A DNA stretch of 64,000 nt from Taxawa tesnikishii (nom. ined.) (Eukaryota > Ascomycota > Dothideomycetes > Dothideales). Below the pieces are notes generated by a model. The model did not search any database, was not told where the DNA came from, and saw only the letters and a program-made list of their open reading frames with translations. The position numbers were made by a program, and so were the translations under genes. The stretch lies in NCBI GenBank assembly GCA_030247885.1, contig JAPDRO010000002.1:620001-684000 (forward strand), given 5' to 3'. Positions 10,683 through 22,010 of the stretch are shown piece after piece (positions within the stretch are counted from its first letter, which is position 1; the number at the start of each line of letters is the position of its first letter).

Positions 10683-12920
10683 ATGCTCTCCATGTTCCGT
10701 GACAAGCTCTGCAGGACCTGGGCTGTTACTGCTCTCTTTGGTCTTGTCCTTGCAGTGCCGAATCCGACCTCACTGGGTTCTGATCTACAGATCTTGTTGC
10801 ACAACGATGTCTATGGTATGGTTGATCTTTGACGTCTGCGAACGCAGTACACTCATCTTTCTCTATCAGGTAACGAGAGTGCGCGCACCGCCGCCGTCAT
10901 TGTGCTGGGAACACCTCGAGCTCAAGCCGCTGCAGCAAAGGACTGCGCCGCCCTTGGCGAGTCCCTGTGGGCGCCGACCCCCAACCTGAATCTGAATGGG
11001 GATAGCTTCTTGTCGTATCTGGCATACCAGGCTGGAGAGCCACGTCCAACCCCAAAGAAGGGATATCCGCCTCTGTCCGGCCTATCTCATCAACAATTGT
11101 ACTTCGTTGCTGGGCATGGGAGGAAAGGCGCGTGCCAGGCCATCACCACTTCCGCTCAAATCGTCAGTGTCAGTTGCAACACCGTTCTACCAGCACTTTG
11201 TTCTCAAAGTGCCCCGCTGTCCGGTATGAACTACTCGGACACCAGTGCCCGTTTCCAAACCCAGGTCTCTTCAGGCAATGCTGTGTACACCGGATACCGC
11301 GACAAGCTTAGCTTCCGCTTTTTAGGTATTCAGTACGGAACATATCCGCAACGATTTACCTATTCGTCTGCCTACGCGGCTTCCGGTGAGGTATCTGCCC
11401 TGGATTTCGGCGCCATTTGCCGTCAGAAAGATGCAATCACGAACGTAAATGATGGAAGCGAAGATTGCTTACATCTCAACATCTACACGCCGTACTTGCC
11501 CGGCCCGGAGGACAAGAATCCTCAGCTCAAACCGGTTATGCTTTGGATCCACGGTGGTGCATTCATCAACGGGTATGGCTCAGACCCTACGTTTGACGGC
11601 GGAAACCTTGCTTCAAGAGGTGACGTTGTGCTTGTCACAATCAATTACAGGTTCGTATTCCATTCTCGTCCACTCCTCCAAGGTCGCTAATGTTCTGGCC
11701 ATAGGCTGGGTGACTTCGGCTGGCTCGTTCTTGGTAATGGAACTGGACTCAACGGAAACTACGGCATCAGTGACCAGGTCTCGGCCTTGCAGTGGGTGAA
11801 GGACAACATTGCCGCATTCGGTGGAGATCCGACCAAAGTCACGATCTTTGGTCAAAGCGCAGGCGCAGGAAGTGTGCGAGCACTTCTCCAGTCTCCTCCG
11901 GCAGCAGGTCTCTTCTCCGGCGCAATCCTGCAGAGTGATCCATCCTCGCCCACGTATACACATTACTTGACGACAGATCAGGAGGTAGTAGCTCAAACTA
12001 ACACCATTCTAAACCTTACTGGCTGTGCTAGCGGAGATGTTACGGCAGAAGTTGCCTGTCTGCGAGGTTACAACGCATCGGCCCTTGTCAACCTCACCAC
12101 CGTCGCGAACAACGTGGTTGTAGATGGAACATACGTCGTCACACCAGCCTTGGAGTACAACGGCACTGGGCATGTGAACAGAGTTCCATTGCTGATTGGT
12201 ACGATGCGCGACGACGGTGCCCCTGGACTCAAGTACCTCCAGACTACGAATCTATCCCTGTCCCTCGCCAACAACTCTCTTCCAGTAGCCCCCGTCGTCA
12301 ACTCTGGTGCCTTTCCTCTTCCATCAACCTCTAATATCAGCCTCGATGTCTTCAACGTAACGGCTCGTGTCTCCACAGACGTTAGCTTCCGTTGTCTTGA
12401 CTACTCCACCGCCTACGCCGCTGCAAGAACCAACACACTACCTGAAGTCTACTATTACGAGTTTAACCGCAGCTATCAAATTACTTACTGGCCCGGCCCT
12501 CCCAACAAGGCGCTTTGTAACGCTGCTCCCGACCCTTCCCACCCCAACGGCGACCCGAGTAACGAATATTTCAAATGTCATAGCGGCGAGCTCATGTACG
12601 TTTTCGGCACATGGCGCCGCTGGGGTTTGCCCGAGCGAGACGAGAACGATACGCCTTTTACGCAATTTATCATCGACTCTTGGTCTTCATGGGCCCGCAC
12701 TTACAATCCCAACCCTGATTCGGCCTTCTTGCAAGCGAGGGGATTTGTCAACACAACGAGGGAGTTGCAGTTGGCGGGCAGCATGTGGCAACCGGTAACA
12801 GCGCAAAGCCAGACTATGAGATGGTTGCAGTGGCCGAGTAAGCAGGTCAGCTTCGGTGAAGCTCAGCAGTGTGCTGCCCTTGGTCAACCATTGGATTACT
12901 TTTTCTTGCCGGGAGTCTAA
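10683..12920 (+). CDS. Secreted type-B carboxylesterase / lipase
   Basis: Three exons, 10683-10815, 10870-11650 and 11705-12920, with introns of 54 bases each, give 709 aa. An N-terminal signal peptide (residues about 1-24, [12 protein letters not shown]-like core) is followed by a roughly 160-residue extension starting [13 protein letters not shown], seen in fungal proteins annotated as carotenoid ester lipase precursors. The carboxylesterase domain then begins. [11 protein letters not shown] is the usual second signature. HGGAF at about 272-276 forms the oxyanion hole. FGQSAGAGS places the nucleophile at about Ser356 (Gln replaces the more common Glu). [13 protein letters not shown] carries the likely catalytic His. 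Many N-glycosylation sites (NYS, NLT, NGT, NLS, NIS) fit secretion. It would hydrolyse carboxylic esters or lipids outside the cell; the substrate cannot be told from sequence. No frameshift is seen. Confidence 0.88.
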
Positions 12921-14159
12921 GAAAGAACAAATCGAGTGACGACTGTGCGTCGTTGCCTCATTTGGAGATGAGATTTGACGCTGCTCTGAGTTTCGCTCAC
13001 TGTATATATTGCACGTTGCACTGGCTCGTTCTCAAAGCATAGTATATCAATAGTATGATACAGTTTCTGTAGCGGTGTGAAGCATCCGAATCTCTTGCAC
13101 ACGACCGTACAATGCAGCGCTCCAGCATGTAACTCTCCCGCATGTTCTTCTGCAATGCGCGAATGCATGCAGGTGACAACGTCTTTTAACAAGTGCCGTC
13201 GTCGTCTTGATCTCGGCGAACTGTGCTCCCCGACATGCCTGGGAAGATTATCGCGCACACGTCGTGACCTAGCGTGAGGTCGTGAGAGTAGGCTTCCGCC
13301 TTGTCCGCGGGAGGAGCGTACCAGAGCAAAGTCCCTGCCTCGTCAAGGGCACTTTCACTTGCATGGAAGAATCCTTCCTACAGCTATAGACTGAAACACT
13401 GCCGAACCATGGGAGTCATGCCATTGATTTGAAGTTGCAACAACAGACGGCGTATCTCTGTAAGCCAGTGTAGAGTAGAGCAGAACAGGGCAAACAGATT
13501 GTACACGTACGTGTACATATACACATACATACAGAAGACACGAAAAAGTAGTGATCAAAGTCAGACCAGTATAGTCGTATCGTCAGGCCCGACGGCTCAG
13601 TCAGTCGTGACGCGACACTTCAGAATGCATACATATATACACACACGAAGAATGCTGGTTTAGCAGTTGCTTCCTGCATTGTCCCGAGTTCTGGAGGAAC
13701 GTGTCTGGGATATGGACTGAGTTATGCAAGCCATTTTACGCAAGCCGATTTGGCTCGGCTTTTTCTGTCGATTGATCCGCACCGGCTCCGCTCCCTTTCT
13801 AAACCCTTCTTCCCCTTCTCATGTAGATTGGGTAAACGCAACAACCCCGAGTAAGGTTCTTCTGTGCCACTACTCCAGGTGGCCCCCATGTACCTCTAAC
13901 GCGTTCATTCCAGTTGTTCCGGGGCGAACATGACCATTCGCATGCCTGTCATCACGTGCACATGTTCCGCTTACATTGGTGGCATCCCCTCCAGCCTCAG
14001 TCTGACCGCAGGATCGACAATGCAGCACGACTAGGCAGGCTCGTGTATACGGGCCAGCTGAAGCCCCATGTTCATATTTTTGGACGTCTTGCGCTCTCGC
14101 TTCCTTCTGCGTCTCCGCAACCCTCACTCTCGAGTCGTACATACCGAACCTGAGCATAC
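12921..14159. other. Intergenic region
   Basis: Contains the 3' region of the carboxylesterase gene and the promoter of the next regulator. AT-rich palindromic patches (ACGTACGTGTACATATACACATACATAC-like alternation, about 13504-13532, and ATACATATATACACAC near 13628-13645) are present. No gene-like frame recognised. Confidence 0.5.
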
Positions 14160-15662
14160 ATGGCAACAGACACGAGAACTGACCCTTCGGAAGTGGTGGT
14201 AAAGACGGGATGTGTTTCTTGTCTGTATGCGATAACCCCCCAATGACCCTTCTGCGACTCCGCTAACCAACTCAGCATGAAGAGCGAACCGTGTGATCCA
14301 GCCAGACCTGGATGCAAGCTCTACCTGTTCGACAGATGGCGATGCAATACCGCTCCTGGAGACAGTTACGGACCCTTACCACTGGCACAGCCACAACCGC
14401 TTGGCAGCTGGCGCGAGCGACAAGGTCTCCACTGGTTTATCACCTACACCGCACCGCAGCTCTCTGGTGCCTTCTTTGGCGGGTTCTTCCAAAGGACGAT
14501 CATCCCGCTGTCGCAGCAAGAGGCTCTTATTTTCCACGCACTGGTTGCTCTGGGAGCCTCGCATGCCAGCCTGGTCGAGAGCGCAAGTCGAGAATGGATT
14601 CAAGAGAACTTCGAGTTGTCACTCGAAGAGTGCAACAAGGCTATCGTCGAGCTGCGTAAGAGATCAGCTTCGCGTCTCTATCCGCGGCTCACTCTAGTGC
14701 TTTGTCTTCTTCTCACAGAATTCGAGATCATGCAAGATCGCTTAGTTGACGCGGCTGCGCATGCTATTCAGGCACGGGACCTGATGCAGTATGCATGCGC
14801 TGAATGTGCTGTCCGTACGTCAAATGACTCCAAAGTGCCACTCACCGCGCTTGCACCGATGGTGCGGAGGTTGGAGCTCTTTGGTGGCGTCTCCAAAGCG
14901 AACAAGGACCTATATATGCCTACGGATCCTCTGGATGCCGCCTGTTTTTGGAGCCTCGAAGAAGCGGCTAGTACACTGGAGCCAACGTACAGCTCAATGC
15001 GACTTCTGATGGAGCATGTGGACCGGGCACCAGGAAATGCGGAAGTGGATTCGACGTTTCGGCTTCAGCGCGATTACATTGTTAGCAAACTAGTATTGTG
15101 GGAACATAGGTTCAGCGCCCTTCTCACCCAGAAGCTTGCAGTGCTGTCAGAAGAGGAAAAGGCTGTGGCAATGACTTTGAAAGCCTGCCATCTACACGCT
15201 TTCACGATGGCCCGAGCCCCTATAGTTGACGGGACTGTAGACTACTCTCGTTTCGTGAGCGACTTCGAGGACATCCTGAGTCTATCCTACACCGTCATCA
15301 AGCAGCACAAACTGGGGTCACGACTCCCCACGTCTCCTTCGTTCATATTTCTCTTGATCGGCATGTGTCGCTACGAAAGCCTGTACTTTGTCATCGCAAG
15401 ATGCACAGAAGCAACGATTCGATGGCGTGCTGCCTCCTTGTTCCTAACGACCATGCGGATGGCACTGAACAATTCACGCCCTACTAACCCTACAGATCCT
15501 GCACAAGTCGCTGGCTGTATTGTTTTTGCAATTAAGACGCCTGTCTGCGCCGGCATGGCTTTGTTTGCTGCGGGTGGCATCGATAACTTATCTCGCGGGA
15601 CCTCACAAAGGCCTGTGTTTAGGTCATCTCAGGACCTTCATTCCCCTGTTCCTGGCTCATAA
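14160..15662 (+). CDS. Zn2Cys6-type transcription factor with a changed zinc ligand
   Basis: Exon 1 14160-14224 and exon 2 14276-15662, intron 14225-14275 (GTATGC, branch GCTAACC, CTCAG), 483 aa. Splicing assembles an N-terminal cluster with Cys at residues 18, 21, 28, 35 and 45. Spacing is C-X2-C-X6-C-X6-C-X2-(Tyr38)-X6-C, so the fifth ligand position is Tyr (TAC) where the family has Cys (TGC). The remainder is a helical regulatory region of the kind found in fungal C6 regulators: SQQEALIFHALVALGASHAS, SLEECNKAIVELRK, and YPRLTLVLCLLLTEFEIMQ, continuing to the C-terminus. The protein is otherwise intact. It may regulate the adjacent carboxylesterase, but this is only proximity. Whether zinc binding survives is unknown. 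The reading frame shows no breaks. Confidence 0.8.
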
Positions 15663-16262
15663 CTGAGTGCTCTCCGCCATTAAATGACACGAACCGTTAG
15701 TTCTCGACGCCATCACAGAAAAGCGCGGCTCTCACGGCTCAAAGACGGTGATACTACGACTTTGACAAACCTGAGATGAAGCATGCGGTATTGGAGAGGC
15801 CCCGCTTCCTTGTCCTGGAGAGCAGTCAGCCCACTCAACAAGGGCAGCAACCCGACGACCCTGCAAGAAGACTGTGTGGTGCAGCTCCGAGGTCACCCCG
15901 ATGATTGCTTAGTCGTCCGGCGACGCCGTCGTGAATGCACGTGGAGCAGTCGGTCTTCGCTTGAATGGTGTCGACAGGACAGAAATGGCTTGTTCTTGTT
16001 ACAAGCGGCAAACGATGCATGTATCTATCACGTATTTCCTCCCATGACATTACGGAGGTCATGGATCTGCTTCTTCGAGGCTGCATAGCATAGGTCTGGG
16101 TCCACCAATCCTTGGTTGTTACAGCCCCACGTGCAGATTCCAGTAGATTACCGTAGGTAGATTAGATGCGTCTTTGCAGATCCCGCAACAACAGCAGGAG
16201 CGAGCATAAAACGCGACAGCTGCTCGCAGAGGACACGGACAAGCTTCGGAAACAAGCTTTTC
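15663..16262. other. Intergenic region
   Basis: No gene recognised. Leads directly into the CAGCCCAC tandem repeat that lies about 60 bases upstream of the next start codon. Confidence 0.5.
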
Positions 16263-16302
16263 CAGCCCACCAGCCCACCAGCCCACCAGCCCACCAGCCC
16301 AC
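16263..16302. repeat. 8-base tandem repeat CAGCCCAC x5
   Basis: Five direct copies of CAGCCCAC, followed by related CCACC-rich sequence, just upstream of the ATG at 16360. It probably lies in the promoter or 5' leader of that gene. Confidence 0.9.
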
Positions 16303-16359
16303 CACCCCGCCATCCCACCCCAACAACTGGAGCCTGTCAACCTCATCATCTGCCTCATA

Positions 16360-16836
16360 ATGGTCAAACGCGAGCGGGCTCCAGTGCCGGTGTACTCCGA
16401 GACTCCGCAACCTGTTGACGATGCGCCGTCACATCCTCCGCCAGAGTATACCAAGCGCACTCCGTCGCAGGAAGCCCTCTATATGAAGGAACTCCGAGCG
16501 TGGGCAGCCGAGAAGGAAATGATGGTACCGGGCGCGTACATGGAGACCTTCCGCGTTGGTGACAAGGTCGTCACGAACGGCCGCCTGGCCAAGGACTCGT
16601 CGACGCAAGCTACATCATCTTCGTCCTCCGGACCAAAGTCGTCAGACGACGCTGCAGAAGCGACCGACTCCCCACGCCGAGAGAGTGTGGGGAGAAGGAT
16701 GTCGAGCTTCATGAAGAAGATCAGCCCAGCCGAGCGAGCGCAGAGGAAATTCGAAGGCCTCTCGGATGAGGAACCCGAGGAGAAGATCCAGAAGGAAAGC
16801 AAGAAGACGCCCGTGCCGTACGTCATGAATTTTTGA
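16360..16836 (+). CDS. Small conserved fungal hypothetical protein (158 aa)
   Basis: A single-exon ORF beginning MVKRERAPVPVYSETPQP. It is Pro-rich at the N-terminus (DDAPSHPPPEYTKRTPS), with a helical middle segment (EALYMKELRAWAAEKEM), a Ser/Thr-rich linker (residues about 80-105), a basic stretch (RRESVGRRMSSFMKKIS), an acidic patch (EGLSDEEPEEK) and a short C-terminus ending YVMNF. No membrane segment or signal peptide. The PPPEY and RRxS sites look like interaction or phosphorylation motifs. Function not recognised. Codon use and composition are much more gene-like than those of the overlapping antisense frame. Convergent with the oxidoreductase gene downstream. Confidence 0.7.
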   Translation: MVKRERAPVPVYSETPQPVDDAPSHPPPEYTKRTPSQEALYMKELRAWAAEKEMMVPGAYMETFRVGDKVVTNGRLAKDSSTQATSSSSSGPKSSDDAAEATDSPRRESVGRRMSSFMKKISPAERAQRKFEGLSDEEPEEKIQKESKKTPVPYVMNF

Positions 16837-16988
16837 ACGGTGCGCTCCAGCGTATGTTTTCTTTTATCGGTGTTCATTTCAAAGAGCAACGTCGGGATCC
16901 TGGGGGCGGTGCAGATGTGAGGTGCGGAGCCAAGAACAAACTCGTGCGTTACGCATGCGCGCAATGAGATGAAGAATTTCTTGATTTA

Positions 16989-18139
16989 TCATGCGCTAAA
17001 TGAATGAGACGAGACCATGTTTCGGTCACGAGTACAGTTAACTATGCACTCCCAGACCTCGATTACCAGCTTCTGTCCACTGACGCCAGCTCTCAACTCG
17101 TCCAGTGCCTCGTTCAGGGATTCCAAACCTCCTTGGACGACCTTGAGATGTGGACTGGGAACATATTCTCCTTTCTCCAGCTTCTCCTTCAGCCACCTGG
17201 CAACGAATTGGGAGTACTCTGCCTTCTCAGCCCCATCCTTCGGTAGCTGAGAAAACGCAGCGTCTACACCATCCACCTTGGGAGGGTTGCCGCTCATGTA
17301 AGGCTTCGCAGATGCTTCAGCCAACCTCGCCGGAGCAAATTCCTTCAAGATGTCCAAGCACGACTGCATCTCACCAACGGCATCGAAGCCCTTGTCAAGT
17401 GTGACACCATCTTCCTTGGCCGCCTCTACAATCTTCGCCATCGCATTCTCCGCTTTGTAGTCAAAGAGCCTGCTTGCACCCAGACCCCTCAGGTACTCGT
17501 GATGTTTCTCGCTGGCCGTGACATAGACGGTGAAACCCAACATGCTGGCAATCTGTACCGCTGCGCTGCCAATACTGCTCGCACCGCCCCACACCAACAT
17601 GCCCTTCTTATCGGCCGGTGTGAAAGCGGCATCGCGCGGCAAGCCGATAGTGTACAGCGCACCCCAAAGGTCAAGACAGCCATGGGCAACAGCGTCGCCT
17701 CAGCGAAGCCGATCGAGTCCGGCAGCTCGACAACAGATGTTGCCGGGATGATCGTCTTCTGTTGGAAAGCACCGTACTCGGGCTTCCCCTGCGTATCGTA
17801 ACAGGAACCTAGGCCCGCGACTCGCGCGCCAGGTTTGAGCCCAGAGACGGAAGACCCGGCGGCGATGACGATGCCGGACATGTCGTGGCCCAGGACCGAG
17901 GGGTAGTGCGTGATGGGCGGGAAGCCCAGATCCCGTTGGTAGTAGTCGATCGGATTCATGGCGACTGCTTTGATTTCGACGAGGAGCTCGTCCGGACCTG
18001 GGGTCGGGGTTGGAAGGTGGGTGAGTGTGAGCGGGACGCCCTTCTCAGTAGAGATTGCCGCGATGTGGTGACCTTCGGGGGCAGACTGCGTAGTCGCACT
18101 TGCAAGCTCGCCTTTGACTGTGGTAACGATGGAGGACAT
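16989..18139 (-). CDS. Zinc-binding-type MDR oxidoreductase (ToxD / enoyl reductase-like)
   Basis: Medium-chain dehydrogenase/reductase of about 383 aa, start MSSIVTTVKGE at 18139. The N-terminal GroES-like part has GPDELLVEIKAVAMNPIDYY and YPSVLGHDMSGIV. The NAD(P)-binding Rossmann part has MLVWGGASSIGSAAVQIA and GFTVYVTAS. The structural zinc-binding Cys cluster of classical alcohol dehydrogenases is absent, so it resembles quinone oxidoreductases and fungal enoyl reductases of the ToxD type. The frame shifts at 17666-17668: MAVLTF is in one frame and GALYTIGLPRDAAF continues in the next. One more base in the T run (minus strand) restores MAVLTFWGALYTIGL and makes the total length a multiple of three. 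No intron fits there. This is probably an assembly error, with recent pseudogenisation as the alternative. The end (VSGQKLVIEVWE...) is slightly long for the family. Confidence 0.8.
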
Positions 18140-18210
18140 GGTCGTCAACGTGTTTTCGAGTGTCGTTCGGTAACTAGGAAGAGGAGTGATGTGTATGCTC
18201 GGAAGGCTCA

Positions 18211-18220
18211 TTATATACTG
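18211..18220 (-). promoter_or_regulatory. TATA-like box of the oxidoreductase gene
   Basis: CAGTATATAA on the minus strand lies about 75 bases upstream of the ATG at 18139, a plausible TATA position. This is inferred from sequence and spacing only. Confidence 0.4.
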
Positions 18221-19214
18221 TAGGGTCTGGAGCAATTCGAGTCCGCGAGCATATAATATTGACGGCGACATTTTTAATTCCGAAAGAAACACTGAGCCCC
18301 CACTTGCGTTGTTCCATTTGCTCTCCTATGTCAGCTTCTACTTTCTAACAAAGCATGGGATTGACCGTCCGATCCTCCGCCCCGCTCATCCATCCACCAC
18401 GCCGGCAGTCGGTGCCCGTCTCGACCGACGTTATGCGACTCACGACATAGCAGCCTGCCGTGCATAACGATGTCCCTGTCTTCGATGGGTGATTGGTGTC
18501 GCAAAAACATCTACTACTCACACTGGTTCTGCGTCTGATGTAGAAGAAAGGGTTCGCAATGGATGAGACTCAGCCAATCGGAGAATGCGCTTCGATGTCC
18601 GCTTGTACGTGGAGTTTGCAAAACTTTATATACCTTCGCCCATACATCCGTACAAGATTTCTTATTCACATACTTATATCCAAGCTTCTACATGACAAGC
18701 ATGAATGTGAGCGTCTCGGTCTGATTGAGTCCCGTCTCGAAAGTGTACAACACCTGAAGCGTTTCACCAACTCCGAGCCCACGGCAAACCCTTTGACAAC
18801 TGACGACTACATTAAGTACATGGCAGATCCGGGTGTACATGCAAGCTCATCTAGATGAACATACGTCTACTTGTCTGCTCCATCGGTCTTGTGGTCGCAG
18901 TCCACGACGTAAGCGAGCAATGACTGGTCCACTTACACAGGGCAAGGGCCCAACCCCCAGCACCCTCTCCGGGTTCCGTCCTGATTCTGATTGGGATCCA
19001 GAAAACCGAGTAGGTTCTGCACCGGACTAGAACAAAACAAGGCAAGAAGAATTAGTGGGTAGACGCAAACTGGCATTGACTTTTTATAGAAACCTGCGCC
19101 ATGTGATCGCTTGAAAACTAATGTACAGATTCGTCTGTATCGCCATTTTGTTCTATGCTCGATACCTGAAAACAAATGATGATCGTTCCGACAGCCCCTC
19201 TAAAGAAAGATCCT
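18221..19214. other. Intergenic region
   Basis: Upstream of the oxidoreductase and downstream of the phosphate permease. No gene-like frame; short ORFs are of chance composition. Confidence 0.5.
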
Positions 19215-21113
19215 CTAAGAGAAGTGAGGAGCATTAAGGAACAATCCCATGAGGCAACCCGCAAGAGTACCAGCAACCGGGATAGTCATGATCCAGGAGA
19301 ATACCAAAAGACCAACACGCTGCCAATTGACAGCCTTGGTGGTGCCATTGCAGAGGCCGACACCGACGGTGGCACCGGTGATACACATGGACGTCGAGAC
19401 GGGAAGGGAGAACTGCGAGAAGAGGAGGACAGTGATGGCGGCACCCATTTCCATGGACGAACCACGGCTAGGTGAGTGGTAGGTGATCTTGTTACCCATG
19501 ACTGTTGCGTTGCATTAGCGATGACAGGTACTGATGGCAAGAGGATGCGGAATTTACCCTTCATAATGTTGTAGCCGTAAGTAATGAGGCCGAGGGAAAT
19601 GGTAGCAGAGAGAACGGCGAGCTGCCAGATAGGCACAGGAGCCTTGGAAGCGGCGGCGTTGCCGGTGTGCCAGGCAGAATAAATGACGGCCCAAGGTCCG
19701 ACAGAGTTTCCAATGTCGTTGGCACCGTGAGCAAAGGAGGCAGTGCAGGCAGTGATGATCTGGACAAACGAGTACGTGTGCTCGACCTCATTGGGGTACT
19801 TGGCAGCGGCCCCGTACACGCGCTTCATACGCTCGCCATCGGGGGTTCCTTCGATGCCAGTTTGAGCGGCGTGGATATCGTAGTGGACACCGTAGAGAGC
19901 ACCAACAACAACCATGGCCGGAATACGCTTCGCAAGGATCTTCATGTTGTGAAGCTCGTAGATTTGGCCCGGTCCCATGGGGTTTTCGTGGAGAGTGCGC
20001 ATCGCCCAACCGAGAGGACCCCGCGTCTGTCTCATCCGCGCGTGCAATCTTTCCTGGCCCATTGCGACGAGCTCCTTGTGGGTGTATTGCTTGTGCTCCG
20101 TAACGGCAGGCGAATGTGGCCCCTTCTCATTATCTGAAGATTCACCGTCGTCGGATGGCGCACGAGTGGAAGGTACTTCCTGATCTTCCTCTTGGACGAC
20201 GGCGTAGTTGGGGACTTTGGCGAATTCGGCATCGGCAGGCGTTGGACGCTTGAAGAGGAGAGGACCGTAAACAAACATCCACCACTTCACGGTGTAATCC
20301 TTCTTGATGACCTTTGCATGAACGAAGGGGACGAAGAAGATGGCCGCAAGAACGCAAAGCCCACCGCCGACGCCCATGGTGACGGCAGCAATGTACCAGG
20401 ATGGTTTCTTATTCAGCCCAAGATTGGGCGAGCCCTTGTACACTATGGAGAGCGTACAGATGGTACCGGCGATGAGGAAGAAGAACGGCGAGGTGTAGAT
20501 GGCCCATGGAACGGGGTTGCGTCGCAAGTGCACAGTGAGCTTGACAAGCATAAAGATGGATGCGGCAAAGCCAGCGGAGATTGCAGGAGCCATTCCTAGA
20601 CCAGCGAAAATGGCACCGAGACCCTTTCCGTTGTTCCATCCCCACTGGACCTTAGAAGCGCCAGCGGTGGCCACACCAACACCAGCGACGGCCGAGATAA
20701 GGGAATAAGTCGAGGAGACGTGGGCGGAATGTCGAGTGCACCACATCACCCAGGTAGAGGCGGCAGCAAGAGCGCAGGTGAAAGCGAGCATCTGAACACC
20801 AGCATCACCCTTGAAGGCCGAGTTGGGAATGATTCCGTTCTTGATGGTATCAGCGGTACGGGCACCAACAGTGATGGCTCCGAGCATCTCGAAGATGGTG
20901 CCAAAGACCATGGCCTGGCGGTATGTGATCGACCGCGATGACACACTGGTCGCCCAGGCGTTTGCGACATCGTCTACCGCATCGGTCAGTAAACCGGTCT
21001 TCAGGGAGCAGTTCGATGTGCAAGAAACCACTCACTTGCACCGTTGTTGTAGGCATCGAGCATGGCGAAAAAGTGCCAATGGCGAAGACGTAAGTATATT
21101 CGGAGAGCACCAT
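19215..21113 (-). CDS. PHO-4 family sodium/phosphate symporter (PHO89-like)
   Basis: Three exons on the minus strand: 21113-21036, 20973-19558 and 19501-19215, with introns 21035-20974 and 19557-19502, about 593 aa. This is a plasma-membrane inorganic phosphate transporter of the PF01384 family. Both halves carry the diagnostic repeat: GANDVANAWATSVSSRS (the first residues spliced across intron 1) and ASFAHGANDIGNSVGPWAV. Multiple membrane spans flank a long hydrophilic central loop (about residues 270-400) rich in acidic and Ser residues (SDDGESSDNEKG). The C-terminus has KITYHSPSRGSSMEMGAAIT and STSMCITGATVGVGLCNGT. Exon 1 reads MVLSEYTYVFAIGTF then shifts frame. The A run at 21068-21072 (five) needs six to give FAMLDAYNNGA. 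All other frames and phases agree. In related fungi such genes are induced by phosphate starvation. Confidence 0.9.
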
Positions 21114-21902
21114 CTTGGAGGCTTGATGGATGACGGGCAAAGAACAGTACAGATTGATGGTAAGCTCAATACCAAGCAGACAGGATGAAGAGTGCCACGG
21201 GGATTATATAGGAAACATGAGAGGATCTGCTGTCAAGGCGGCGTGGCCGGGCTTACCCTCTGGGCGCCCTCGGAGGCCGTACGTCGTATGGGTATGGGCT
21301 GTACTGTGTCGAAAGCCATTGCGACACGTTCCCTGTCGCCGTATCTGATTCGTGACAGCTGCCTGGGAATCTTTCCTCACGAACATATCGGCAAGTCGAT
21401 GGACCCCCTTCAGCAGCCTGATCTGGAGACAAGGGATGTTGCCTTCCTGGGCAGGCACTTGGCAGGACCAGCGGCGCAGACTACGCTTCCCTCTCAGACG
21501 ACAAAAGCGACCGAGCAAAGACGGCTGAGGGAGCTTAGCGTGTGGCCAAGCAGCCCTGGGCCATCGGAGAGGGCGATATCGTTGTGTGCAGTTGGAGTGC
21601 TGTTTCTGTGAAAGAGCTGGTGGATGAGCCAATCGATAGGGAGCCATTACCCACGTGTCCGGGGTCCCTTCTCACCTTGTAGCACGCAAGGCGAGGGAAT
21701 TTCTTGGGACCAAGAGGTCAAGAAACTAGAAAAAACGTTGGAAGCAGCCCAGACATTTATGCCTGACGAGTTTGGGTGACGCTCTTGGCTTGAGGTTTTG
21801 TGAGATCCAATAAGACGCCTAAAGTCCACCACGTTGCCGTCAAACACTCCTCGTCACTCTCTCCCGCTGCTTTCGTCGAATAGCTCACTCAGCGGCTATT
21901 CG
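21114..21902. other. Promoter region of the permease gene and intergenic DNA
   Basis: No gene recognised; the overlapping short ORFs of both strands look like chance frames. It ends at the left arm of the inverted-repeat element. Confidence 0.5.
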
Positions 21903-22010
21903 CGTCCGAAAAACAAGAAAAAGGGTCAGGTCATGTGATTTAGGCTCAATCTCCGACTAAGTGACAAGCCATCTGCGACAATTCACTTTACCTGACCTTT
22001 TTTTCGGACG
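21903..22010. repeat. Inverted-repeat element (MITE-like, ~108 bases)
   Basis: The left arm begins CGTCCGAAAAA and ends GGTCAGGT (21903-21931). The right arm is ACCTGACC, seven T, CGGACG (21990-22010). Taken as reverse complements they match over about 21 positions, with an 8-base insertion in the left arm. The enclosed 58 bases are AT-rich and non-coding. It may be a miniature transposon or a strong hairpin; no clear target duplication was identified. Confidence 0.5.

Noticed and set aside
15783-16088. 101-codon ORF downstream of the C6 regulator
   Set aside because: No conserved composition, overlaps an antisense ORF of similar size, no intron or promoter support.
10683-18139. Secondary-metabolite or detoxification cluster (esterase, regulator, MDR reductase)
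   Set aside because: No backbone synthase, P450 or transporter specific to such clusters is present and neighbours are housekeeping genes; proximity alone is not enough.
19667-20599. Plus-strand frames across the phosphate permease
   Set aside because: Complement of a long conserved transporter exon; composition reflects the opposite strand.
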